This document shows positions 47,701 through 60,600 of a stretch of DNA of 64,000 nt, one piece after another. The position numbers and the translations under genes were made by a program. The notes below the pieces were generated by a model. It was not told the DNA's origin. It did not search any database and saw only the letters and a program-made list of their open reading frames with translations. Every line of letters starts with the position of its first letter. Position 1 is the first letter of the stretch. Source of the DNA: Sipunculus nudus (Eukaryota; Annelida; Sipuncula; Golfingiida; Sipunculidae); assembly GCA_026874595.1 (NCBI GenBank), contig CM049319.1:60396917-60460916 (forward strand), given 5' to 3'.

Positions 47701-48389
47701 CCCCTGATGTTGTTCCTGCAAGAAATGTTGCTTTATCCAATCAGCTGCTTCAGAAAACCCCGCCAGCCAATCACCATAGCGTGCTCTACCCCAGGCGATA
47801 TCCGGCGCATTTCCCGCCCATATTAAGTATCTACGGTACCCACAACCCACTGCATTTGAATGGACACGCAGGGTATGGCCTCAGAGGTAACCTGGCAACC
47901 TTTTCACGGGAAGTTCCAATGACAAGAAATGAACTTGCTGGGTTTCCATCCACTATAACTGTACCGCCCGCACTGAACCTTAACTCTAAATTATTTACCG
48001 GTATGTTTCTGTCTCCTGAAGTTAGAGATGTAGAAATGGAAATCAAAGATCGTGTACTTGGGACATATCCGTCTGATTATGGTCAATCAAGGAATTCTAT
48101 CTCTAATTCTGAAAACGGCTATAAAACAGATTTGCTTTTTGAAAAACAGTGTACAGCAGGACCTATGACGTCACCACTCAGTGATCGCACATATATGGGA
48201 GGAAATAGGGAGACTAGAGCAAGTGTTTTGAGCAAGAACGTAAAAGAGGAAATGCATTATCCCAGTGATGCCGAATCCTCCACAAAAGAGTCATATTCAC
48301 CAAACGATGTCCGTGGGATGGATGGCGGAAATTTAAACAATGGGACCCCAACAGACAAGAGCGCCCCCTTCAGGCCTTGGGAAAACTAG
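44720..48389 (+). CDS. Paired-like (PRD-class) homeodomain transcription factor, 3 exons, 415 aa
   Basis: Exons 44720-44750, 45483-45802 and 47493-48389 join in phase (1, then 0) with GT/AG borders and end at TAG 48387. The N-terminus is short and Ser/Asp-rich. The homeodomain is residues about 72-131, with L16, F20, W48, F49, N51 and R53 all present, Q50, and the PRD-type YPD...RERLA. The intron falls between homeodomain residues 46 and 47, a position typical of paired-like genes. T47 instead of the usual V and the Arg-rich ends make it divergent, so I cannot assign a named family. The C-terminal 280 residues are low-complexity (Ser/Pro/Asn) and finish with FRPW two residues before the end, a Groucho-type corepressor motif. 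No paired domain or OAR motif was seen. Intron 2 carries a transposon. Confidence 0.93.
45835..46926 (+). mobile_element. 1092-bp CAGGGGCGTAGC TIR element in homeobox intron 2, probably nested
   Basis: The left end CAGGGGCGTAGCCAGG and inverted right end CAGGGGCGTAGCCAAGG are flanked by an exact 5-bp duplication ATTTT (45830-45834 and 46927-46931). Relative to the 322-bp family member at 10592-10913, both outer ends match. The extra interior from CAGTGGCGGATAAAA (45881) to ATATTCGCCCCTG (about 46825) looks like a second TIR element inserted into the first. No transposase frame is visible. Superfamily hAT-like by inference. Confidence 0.8.
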
Positions 48390-49959
48390 TTGTTCTCACA
48401 CATTTTACAGGAGTGCCATGGATACGTCACGTTCGAACATGTCAATCATATTGGAGCCAAATCTGTGCACCACTATGACGCATAATTGAATGATTTATTT
48501 GACAAACTTACTTTGAGGCGATAATCAACATGCTGAATGTTGCATAAACAAACATTGCATAGCAAAAAGCTTTTATAAATTTTTACACCCCGCCTTTTAA
48601 AAAGATATTTTTGAACGAATCAAAAGTCAGCATAGAAATGGCCGAGATGTTCATAAAACTGATGCCATGCCCATGCATTTGATCCATGTAAAATCTGACT
48701 TCATTTATGGATGTTGATTCGTATTGATAGTACAGGTATCTCTTACACTCGGGCAAAAGTTGCTCTGAGCCTTTATGGCAATTTATTGAACCGGCTATAT
48801 AAGGGACAGAATGTTGTTTGACGGATTCCTGTTAAAATACACGTTTTCCAAGTAGAAACTAATAACGAGGAATTCAAGGCACAAGAGCGACATCTGGTGA
48901 AGAGATTCTGGAAAAGTGCAGACAACGTGCTTCAGAATCCGATATATCTTCAAACTTCAGTACAATCACGATATTCTTACTGTTAGGTTGTTGTGTGAGA
49001 GCAGATACGGGCAATTATTGGCGTTTGTATATATCACATGATAGGTTGTAACGGTAGCAATTTTACTGTATTTAATGAACAGTTTTAGTCGATATCTCCA
49101 TTAAGCCGTTTAGTTATACTTTAATCTGGTATATTACTCTATGTCAGATTTTCACTTTTATCATATATTTGTGTGTATTTGTGTGTTTTGTTATGGTTAT
49201 GGTTCATCAATATCTCAATACCTTACATGTTGTCTTTCTGTTTTCTTTTGAGGTCACATAGCCTGTGCGATATCAGACGACGTTGGATGTATTTAAGTAA
49301 GTGTGTATCTGTGTGTATATGTGCGTGTACCTGAAAGACAACTGCATTTAATCCAGATACTAGAACATTCATCTACATCACGCGTTCAGCAATTAATAAT
49401 GATAAGAACTCGGTAAACACGATAAAACTAGACCAGCTGGTATTGTGGCTTGTTTATAAATACCCTCTCCATTTTTTAGCAATGGGACTGTGGTCATTGT
49501 AATCACCCCCCTCCCCGACTGTTCATAGAATATTTATATACTGAAAATGCAATATATTAATAATTAGAATAATTGACATTGGTTTCATTTCTGAGTTTAC
49601 AAATGCTCTAGTATAAATCTAAACCCTGTTTTTGAATTAACCTTTTCTCGCAACGTAACACCCAATTTATTAAAACCTTATTATACTAAATTGTAATATA
49701 TTTGAAATGTGTCCCTCTCTTGTGTCTACCCCCACCCGTATAGATAAAATGACCAAATGATATGGGTTAAGTAACATGCATTTACGATACTTATAAAGTA
49801 TACCTTCGGGTCATTTATGATCAAGAGATAAAGGAATATTCTGTGGAGCAAATAACTGTGTTCCTTCAAGACAGTCATGGTTTCTCCTTTGAGGACACTG
49901 TTCATGCTGTATCGGTTTACCTCTGGGATTTATGGTATATATACACGAGTCACATTGCG
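48390..49959. other. 3' flank of the homeobox gene
   Basis: Probably includes the 3' untranslated region. No clear AATAAA was found close to the stop. No further exon or gene is recognisable. Confidence 0.4.
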
Positions 49960-50031
49960 TTACCCACAATCCCTGACCAGCAGAGTTGTGCCCTGGAGAG
50001 TACGACTCTACTGGTTAGGGATTGTGGGTAA
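49960..50031. repeat. 72-nt hairpin with 30-bp arms
   Basis: The left arm starts TTACCCACAATCCCTGACCA and the right arm is its reverse complement with three mismatches, around a 12-nt loop. TGGTATAT about 27 bp upstream and ATATACCA about 50 bp downstream may be a decayed outer repeat, which would make it a foldback MITE. The size also fits a microRNA-precursor-like stem. Confidence 0.8.
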
Positions 50032-50590
50032 AGAAATGCTGTCCCCACAATGCACTGGGACAGACTATGCACCAAATATACCAGCGGAGTAGATATAATG
50101 TTGTAAAGAGGGTATTGTAGTCCATAAAATATGTTCGATAAGAATTGTTCCAAGTGAAAGTATATGAACATGAATGGTTTTGAGGCATACCATGGAATAA
50201 GTAATTTTGTGGAAGCATGGATATGTGAATTATAAATGCACACAGAAGGTGTTTCCTTGGACTTTGATAAATTTAGGTTTTAGGAGTTTGACAGTTGAAA
50301 CGTGCAGTCTAAGACGTGCCATAATTCCTATCTAGAAGAGGTGCGTTTTTAGAAAAAAAACTGCCTCTGGCGGAAGGTCGGCTATCGACACGTCATCCCA
50401 GTGGTATTTACTACTGGTAAACTCAAGCCTGTTGAAGGTCCCCCATTTATCCCGCTTGGCGACCCAACCTTTACCCACGGTTATGGCGGCATCCAGGGAG
50501 CAAATAATGAAACCACGATGTCATTGGCGAAGATAAAAGGTTTTCGTGACAAATGAAAATGATAACATGTGACATGACACATATATTATA

Positions 50591-51010
50591 CAGTAAACCC
50601 TCGCCTTACGACCACCTCGGTAAAGCGACCATCTCGAAATGCGACCACAAAGTACAGAGTGAACATTGCCCGGTCAAGCGTAGAAGTGCATTTCATCACT
50701 AATTAGTTAAGGGCAGTAGATCAAGATATGCAAGATATTAATCAAAGCGTGTTCATGGATGATCACACCAGGCCAGGAAGTTTTGCGTCGCGCTTTTTCA
50801 TGAGGACCAGCGTGAATTTTATGTGTGACACATAGGCCTCTAGCATCGACTAACTCACTGCTCAATAACGATGTTTGGTTGGTATGTCAAATTTAGCTCA
50901 TCTTTAAAATAACCAAGGCTGATGAAAGCGAAGGAGTGTTGTAACATGTCTGCACTGAAAGATATGCTGAAGAAGCGAGCTGTGTATGCCAAGTGTCAAC
51001 GTCAGCATAA
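50591..51010 (+). mobile_element. pogo/Tigger-like DNA transposon, 5' remnant
   Basis: Begins CAGTAAACCCTCGCCTTACG right after a TA dinucleotide, closely resembling the terminal repeats of pogo/Tigger elements, which insert at TA. About 355 bp in, an ATG opens MSALKDMLKKRAVYAKCQ, a possible start of a transposase N-terminus. The frame soon breaks and no 3' end was found. Confidence 0.55.
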
Positions 51011-51469
51011 TACGAACATATATTGTTCATTGTATAACAGTCCCAGTTTGGTTACTTGACAACCCTGACATCCGATCATATGGTACCGAAAGTTTGCAAA
51101 TCCTATGCACCACCTGACATCTGGTGATCAAAATTATAATTAGTAGTTGACAAATGCTGCAACAGACAAGTGTATAAACTTGTCAAACAGGGGTTTCTTC
51201 TTCAAACATGGTGTCAACTTCCCTGACATTTGCACCATTTCCTCTCGTTGACTTCTTCCTGAAATTTGTTTATAATATTCCGGTTACATAAAAAGGTATA
51301 AAACAAAAAAGGTCTTTCGCTGAATGAGTGGAAGTGGTATGCATTATGGATATGTCTATGGTATTATCGAAAAAGTGTGTGTGTGTATGTGTCGGGTTTC
51401 AGACGTGTTCTTATCTGCACAAAAGGAAAATGAATGCATATTGAATATTGAATATTGAGAGAAGGGGGT

Positions 51470-51618
51470 TCACCTGCTAGAAGTTTTCACATCCTCAAAG
51501 GTATCCGGCAGGGCGCGGCCTTTTGTTTCTGGTAAAAAGAGCGCCGACAAAGCAGCAGCGATTGATACGGCACCAAAGGTAATCGTAGGTATCAACCGGC
51601 TCTGCTGACCCTGAACGA

Positions 51619-51667
<49 letters not shown>

Positions 51668-54600
51668 GTAATAATAATAATTATTATTATTATCATAATG
51701 CGTGCAAAATGGCAGCCCCCATGAACGGATACGAAACTTTTGTGAGGTCAGATATTACAGGAAGCACTCGGTAAAACAGGTCTCAAGGTTGTCTCTCGGC
51801 GGACAGTTTGTCAGCCATTAAACTATATCTTTCATGTAGAACCAGGGATGACCTAATTCACAAATTATAGTTTAGGGTTATATGTTTTTTATTACTATAA
51901 TAATACTGATACTACTACTATACTAATAAAATAAAAATAATAATAAAGATATACAATACAGAAACAAATACTCCATGGAAATTACGTGTTCAATGACTGA
52001 CATGTCATAAAAAAATAAGAGCGTTCTTAGGATCATTATCGTATAAAATAAAAATAACCAGCGTCATGTAAATATAAAGAAGTTGTTATAATAATACAAT
52101 AAAACATACAAAGATACTACTATATATCATGGTTTCAATCAAACATAATTAAAAAAATCACATCCTATGTATTGAACAGCTTTTTCGTCTTCACAGGCGG
52201 TTAACCCATGATTTCGACATGCGACCTGTGACATCCGGGTTAAAGTGTGTATGCAAAATGGCAGCCCCTATGATTGTTCTCGAAAAACTGGGAGAAATTA
52301 ACGTCAGGTTTCAATAAGGGCGAGGGGGGGGGGGGGGGGGGTGGGATGCGGAAATAAAGAGAATCTTCCCTGCGGAAAGATTTTGGTATCTAAGGTATGT
52401 GTATCAACATTTTTGGACCACGCCCAAATACTTAAATTATAGTGGGATACCCGATATGTTTTCACAAAGGCGGAACTCAAAATAAAAAAAATAAGAACAC
52501 TGAACTGCAGGGCATAAACACCTGAATGACAACCTAAACGAAATAACAGTTATTTTATCAATAATAGAAAAAATATGATTGATTAATCGTTAATTGTTAT
52601 GTTTAAAAAAAAAATCCGGATCTGATACACAAGAGTTACAATTTGTGCATGAGGTATTTTCACAGTGTTTCTAAAAAAAGGTACAGAGGCGGATCCAGGA
52701 TTTTGGAAAAGGGGAGGGGGTCCAACCCATGAGGACTGACAATCATCCTAAAAAAGGTCATCAGGTCCGGAAAAGGGGGGGGGGGGGGTGGTCCAGGCCG
52801 CAAAATGTCGTCTAAAAACCTGTAAAAAAGGTTGCTTTGGGTAAAAAAAGGGGGGTCCGGACCCCCTGGACCCCCCCCCCCCTTTGATCCGCTTCTGAGG
52901 TATCTGTGATTAGGGAAATGAGGCGCTATATTTTACTGAGGGATGAATCACGACAGAGTTATTTCTTGGTGTCGCATATTTTGGATGTACATACATAGAT
53001 TATACACTGTGCTTGGCTTAATGTTCGCAAGGGTTCTAATTCCCGATATTCGCGAGAGGGATTTATCGCAAAACCTCGGGAATAATACGCCCCGACAGCA
53101 CATGAAGTCATTTATATTTTGACCACATGAGTAGTCTCACCTATCTTGATGCACCAGTTTTGATCAAACCTACTGTGTACATGAAATTAGGATCAGACCT
53201 TGAAATCAGGTCTAAGCTTCTAATACGAGTAAATGTTTAACGTGGACAGCTAATTTCCACTCATTCCTGCATAAAGGATAATAAATGAAGAAAAGTGTCG
53301 GAATATAACAAAATTAATGAAATAATTATTTTTTTACCATTTTTGATACATGTTTTTACGGTTTTGTTTTGAACGCGAAAAATAAACCCTGCAGAAACAC
53401 AAAAATGATATATCGCCAAATTTCAGCCTCGCGAATATGAAACAAATAACAGAATTTCCTTCTTTATAGGGAATAACATACGATTTGTACGAAGTACGGA
53501 GCCACGATACCACCGACACGAGCAGCAATGGACCCACTTCCTAATGCCACATTTCTGACAGGAGTCGGAACCAGTTCAGCAGTGAATATGAAGACGACGC
53601 AGAATCCGAGGGAAATGAAAGCTTTTCCCGCCAATGCAAGGAGAGTTCGGTATAAAGCATGGCTGTCATCTGCAACGAAAGACAAATTGAAGTAGGTGTC
53701 GGTATAATCTTTGGTTTTTGAACTGTAATGGTGAATTAATTTTAGAGATTGAAATTATTTTTAAAACATTAACCCCACTAGCAGAATGTAAGGATAATAT
53801 ATGCGTCAATCTCTGAAATCAGTCATTTCATGAAATGCCTAAACATTTCATTCATTTCACGGAATGCGCTTGTGACCACGGGTCATTACGTGAAATGACT
53901 AAAATTATTAAATCATTTCGGAAAATGACTAAAATTAATACCCAGTCATTACATGAAACTGTGATTATGCATGTAAAAATACCATCTGTGAATGTATGTC
54001 ACCCTTATTAAAATAAGAAAGACGTGGAGCTGACTGAAATAAAAAAAAAATAAAATTGTGGCCTGAAAATATTTAATTATGATAAAAGGAAAAAAGTGAT
54101 AATCCTAATTAGAGTAATATGAAAGGATACATTTGTCTAACACAAACAACAGTGAAGGTAATGACATTTCTCAAAATAGGTCAAACAGAATCAGATGGCT
54201 AAAAATTTAATTTTATGGATTTAAAAAAAAAATTTAATTAAGTAAAAAAAAAAATTATGAAAATTTACCCAATATTCCTATTCAACTGAGTGTACAAGTT
54301 CTGCATAGCATTAAATGCTTTACTAATTTCCTAGTTTTATCTCAATAATTTATTTCATGAATTTATTTTCAATAAGAACATCAACCAAGTTGCAGTTCAA
54401 GAAATAACTGATTGAAAACATCTGTATTTAATAAAACTTTGTTCTCATCGCATCAAAGTATTATTTATCAATTAAAACTGGTACAATTTACAGTTGAAAA
54501 CTTGACATCTTGCATTTAATGCCACCAAAAAAAAGGGAGTTTTTGTTTTAATAACTAGGTGGCCTTATGCCATAAGTGAACTTTAACAACTTGAGCATGT

Positions 54601-57600
54601 GTTAATGAGTAATTGTGTTAGATTTTAATATTTTATCACATTGAATATTTAAAAAAAATGTAAATAGTAATTATTAACGTGCAAATGTAGAGTTTGGAAT
54701 AACCAAAACCTGCTAAACTAACACAAGCATGTTACTCAACTAATACCCGTACATGTAGGTTTCCTTGTGGCGATTGCTCCCTTGTTAGCTGTTTTTGGTG
54801 GTAAGTTTTCTGAGTCCTTTGCTCATCTTACGCATTTGTGTGGGGTTTCCTCGTAGCAAGTACCTACTCATTTTGCCACCCAAGGGGAACGATGGTGTGT
54901 GGTATCCTGCTATACTAACACAAATATGAAGGCTTTCCTCAACACTACTAAATGCTAATGGCTACCTGACAGCCCTAGTGATAGGAGATAAAATAATATC
55001 TAACTCTGTGGAAAAACAAGTAAACCAGTTGCTTAAATAAAATGTCGATCAAATAATAGGATCTGCTCATATCTCACTTTTTATTAACAAATATATGAAA
55101 TTAAACCAAACCTGATGGAAAAGCTAGAGTTGAGAGCAGTACCACACCGGTTAGGGCCAGACCAAGGCACTGTAATATTCTGCGGCCGACGAAATGTGTC
55201 ACTGTAGTGTTGAATATTACTTCAGGGATGCCCGTACAAGCGAATATGAACGTGTTGAGGTATGGATTCCCGGAGACGTTGGTGGTGTTCAGAAGGATTC
55301 CATAATAGACGATGCTGCACACAAACCTGGACACACGAAAAAAAAACGAATAATACCATCGTCACGTGAACATTAACTCTATGGATTAAAAGACCACATT
55401 ATGTCCGATCTCTGTTAATGTCAGAGGTTTAGCATGCATGGTGTATATGACAATAAGCGGGTTTGACTGTAATTATGATTCTATAACTGCCAAACAATAA
55501 TTGTTTAATAAAATGTATTAGGGTATGATTATTACCCATTGACGGCACCGCGTATTGGACCCCAATTATGTATCCCCTGGACTGTATCTCTAATTTTTTC
55601 TGCGATAACTAGAACACGGTAGTTAATAAATCAGGCCTTCCACACACAATTTTATTGAGTCTAACAGAATGCAAGAATTCATACTTTCCTCCATACTCCT
55701 GACTTTTGATATTTGCTGTCGCAACAGTTTGTCTGGTTTTGTATTAAAAAAATAGTTAAGTTTGGTGCTCATTCTCGGCAGAAGTTTAAATTTTCCGGAA
55801 TCATATTCTTGACTGTCACACACACAAGACAAAATCCGAGCACCTCCACCCATCGTGCTATTATCATTATATTATCATTTTAATCGTGGCTATGCTTTTC
55901 TCCGCTGGAGGCCCTGTCGGAACTGGACTATTCATCCTCACTTTTTACCACCCTGCTCAACAGAGTTTTTCACACCTGTAGGTACCCATGGCAAAAATTG
56001 CGATTATTTCCTCAAACTTAAAATATTACTCAGTCTGGTAGCACGGCGGAGAAGGGATTTACAGCCTATTGGGAGATGAAAAATTTCATGACAAGAACCA
56101 ACATTTTATTTTTCTGGTTCTTCTTGGTCTGACAGTCACGTGACATATCGTCTGCCATGCTTGCCAACTTAATTTGAAGGTAACATTAAAAAAAACATAT
56201 TTTTTTTATTCTAAACAATCGATCAACAGCTTTTAAATCTAGTTGTTTGATATGTGACCAGTAATCTTGACCACAATCCATTGGCTTGAGAACCGCATAG
56301 GTATTAATGTCTAGTATACCATTATTCATTGTTACTAGAAAGTTTGGCTCCTCAGGACCGACATTTTATCTTCTGAAACTTACCATATGAAATAACATAT
56401 TAGAATATTACGACGCGTCCCTGCCGCTCTGAACAAGTCTAACACACTGGCCTTTGTTTCTTCTGTCTGGAGATTGGAAATAGCAAGATAAAGTTAAACA
56501 CTGGTGTCTTTTCACTCATTTACGTTGTATTATACAACATCAATGCTTCTAATATAGAAGAGTTTACCGTTTCTTCAGATTTATCTCATGATAAATTCTT
56601 AATCAGTAAATTCTTACGCAAGAAGATACAAAATTTATGCAACTTTGAATTTCTTGCATATGAAAGGAAAGAAACAATATATAATTAACGGGGAGGTATT
56701 CAGGTTTTTCTTTGAACTTTAACTGGTTACTATTGTTAGACGTATAAAAATAGGTTGATGTGAGGAAGACATTTAAATTAATTAAATGTACGTAATAAGG
56801 CAAGGAAGCTGTTTCTAAAGAAACGGGAATATGCAGAAGCGTACCCGAGGGGAGTCCCTTTTTCTATTGTATCAGACCAATTTTGAGGCCAAGAACCCCT
56901 AAGCACCCCATCCCTGTTCTGGAAATGAGGACCGTGTATTAGGTTTAGTCATTAATCCTCCTGGGTTGAAACCCTCCCTTTCATAAAGCGAGATTCATGT
57001 ACTTTTTACAATGACTGATCACGCTCGTGGGTAGGAGCCTTGGTCAAATGTCCGGCAAAAATTGGTTAAATCTGTCTGTGAAAGCAGGTGTTAATTAAAT
57101 GCACAATGGTCCTTAATCCTGCGCTGGATGCGACCACACAAGCATTTCAGTCATTGCCGAAGGCAGTTTAGCTGTTTTTGGTGGTAACCTCCAGGCAAAT
57201 TATAAAACACGCAAAAATCACTCAAATTGTGTACATAAAAAATAATTTATTTGAGGTCACTGCGGGAACAATAACTTTTAAATTGAGGTTTTGCACAGTG
57301 TCATACGCAACTCGGTTTCAGAGAAAATTGCGAACAAAGTTGGGCCGAATTCCGATTATAATTATTAGAAATATGAACTTGAGATACACCTCCTGAGAGA
57401 TGTCATGTACCATACATAAATACATTTGTGGCAGCTTGCTATATTTTCGATATGTAGCATCCGGTATATCATGGGGAACCGGCAAAAATCTTTACACGTT
57501 ACGATTCGTTTTGCCGGATACGTATCTCGACCAAATTTTCAATCTCAACTTATTTATTTAGCCAAAGTATATTTTTATTCGCATTTCTCATGCCTGATCC

Positions 57601-60600
57601 GCATTCTGTGCATTCCCTTACGCTATATTCCTGGTCTGATGTGCTTATTCTTTCAATTAATTTTTCAGCCGACTCAGGCTGTACATACGGCCAAAGCAGC
57701 CACAATAAGAACACATAAGGACAGGGTTATCTACCTGCCGTCCATGCCTTGTACCCTGGGGTCATATTCATTTGCACCCCCCCCCCCCCTCCGCTTTCCC
57801 CTTTAAAGGACGATGCATGATAAAACAAATGAACTAGTTGGTCAAAATATTTTGTGTAATGGATACATAGATGTAATTGTTTGACTTGCTTCTTTAATTT
57901 TGTTATTTTCTGTTATCCTATTCTTTATTATGTTCATTTCTTATTGAATACATTACTTATAGTTTTTTATTCATTCTTATTATTTTATTAAACGTTGAGG
58001 CTGACGTCTTTTATTTCATGTTTTCTTCTATTAATAAGGCATATGTATATAGACAGTTATATCAGCCTAGGTGAATGCGCTAAATAGCACACTGAATATA
58101 TATTTCAAGTTGTGGGGAGAGACCGTTTTTGAATTAACCGATGGCTTCTCTTCTACCATAAGAGCCAAATAACACTACTTGCAGCTTTTTAGACGTGATA
58201 TACACCGTGACTGCACCATTATATTGGTTACCATCAAATGGCAATAAACCCTTGAAATTTCTGATAGTTTCACATTTTTCAGAATACCCTAAAAACAGTA
58301 TCACCATAGTATGATGTTTTTATCAAACTAAGTAGTGTTCCTCTGTCTCGGACCAATTGCATACCGGTAGCCCTTTGAGATGGTCCACCATTGCTTGCCT
58401 TTGCTGCACTGGACTATTTTTCATTTATAACTCTGTTGTAATCATCCTATTTTCTTACAATAAGGTGAATGGATATCACGGACAATTTAGACGAGTTTCA
58501 TTAAAATATGGAGATACCAAAAGCCTCTATCTACTAAATTCTTTTTATTAATCCATTATCCTCTGTCAGTCATCCGCAACAAATAATTCGATGCTTAACC
58601 GTCGACATTTTCTTTGGGAGAGCCTCCCATACAACATACATGACATCTTTAGACCCCCTTCCATTCCCATTAACAAGTCCTGAAATATGCAAGTATATAC
58701 ATATGCAAATGCATAACTTAAATGCATAGGATAAAAGTATTCAAAAGGTTTTCCGATTACCTTAATCTTTACCGAGAATTGTGTCGGTAATTGTTTTCTG
58801 TTTATTATTGCTATCCGCCGTACGCCCTTGTCTCCTTGTCCTACCCTGCCTTTAACGAATAACCACCTCAACGACTCCGGGGCAAGACTTGAAAATAGAA
58901 GAATAAAAATTTAAAAATAAATACAATTATTTAAATAAATAAAATAATAAATACAAAATTAATAAAATAAATGACATTCATGAAATTTCGAAAATTCATT
59001 GTTAAACAAGGGGCCAATGGGTCATGGCGCTCAGCTGAATATTTGTAAAATTAGTAAATGGAAGATACAGCTGATTAAACTGCAACTGCAATAGCAACAG
59101 CAAAATATATTTTTTTCTGTTTTTTTTAATGCAAATTAGCACTTAAAAAGCTAAGACGAAATGGCCGTGCTATCAAATACTAAAAAATAGTAAATACATG
59201 TTTGCCAAACTAATACTGTTCACTTTTACGAACTATATCAAAGATGCAGAAGCTTCTCATGATAAAATATCAAGTATCAAGTACCATTTCAGCTATGTAA
59301 TACGTGCGTAAAAACCACTCCACTGAGAATATATGAACCCCTGTCAGTTATAGAATATGAAAGAATTCAGCTGATCAGAAGTATAACATGTAACGGAACC
59401 TAATATCAACAGATCGCGTAGTCTTGGCGAGCCTAAATTTTGTTATGGAGATTTAAAAAAATCAGATTATGTAACACTAGGCAGCGTGAACAGTCTAGGG
59501 GAATGAATAAAGAAGTCAGTGTTTTATATTGTGTGTTTTTTATTTATTCTTGAAACAATCCTAACATTACAATACACTAAATCGATTATATTACACTGTA
59601 TAACAACAGTACAACAGTAAATCAATACAAGTATATAAATAAAGTGTACAGTACCTGGATACCACCACTGTCACAGCGACAAAAAGTCCTTTAAAGCATA
59701 TAATAAAGATGAACAGTTGACATAAATCTTCTCAGAGAATTACAGTCCAGTTCAATCACAAAATCAATTTGTTGTAAAGGTTTGATAGTGATCTCAAAGG
59801 CAAACTGAAGACTAATTAAAATTCGTTACAAATTCGAAGAAGATCTTGAACTGCTGCTGTTATCGGAAAGGGTCCATAAACTGACTTACACTCTTCTCTG
59901 TCCGCTGGAATATATCTCTCCTCTCTCGAGAGAGCCCTTACACACAGCCGAGAACTTTCCTTTTCCCGAACAATCCAAAGAACCCAATAATAAACACGTT
60001 ACAGGACACATCTAGGACAACGAACGCTGTGTTTCTACATATCAAGGTCAACACGTGGGCCGGCCCAGCTCGGCCAGCAAGACAGCACTAGACTAGAATG
60101 ACGCTGTGTTTACCCGTCAGGCCCCACGCGTGGACCGGGCTATGCCGCCAAAGAAACCGACAATGCTAGGGCTGCACATACACATGTAAGACTGCTGCAT
60201 ACAATAAAAGAGACATCTGTAACAAACAATACACATTTAATTTATTCACAGAAATAAAATGCTGTAAAATTATTCTGTTTTCAAATGAACATAAGCTAAA
60301 TCTTATAAGTGCTTATTGCACTGTGTAATACATGAAAACTGTGACCTTAAACCATTCAATAATGCAATAAGAAAAAAACAATGATGGGTCTGAGAGTTAT
60401 ATGAAAGGATACATTTGACCCAAAAAAATGTGTTAATGTAATTCATAATTGTAAAAACAGATTTTAAGTATTTCCAAATGCAAATTCATAACATTTTAAT
60501 CATGGCTTTAATATATCATTTATAAGATTGAACATATTACAGTTTACAGCTATGTATTAAAATATAGATTACAGAACAGTTGAATTACATCTACACATAA

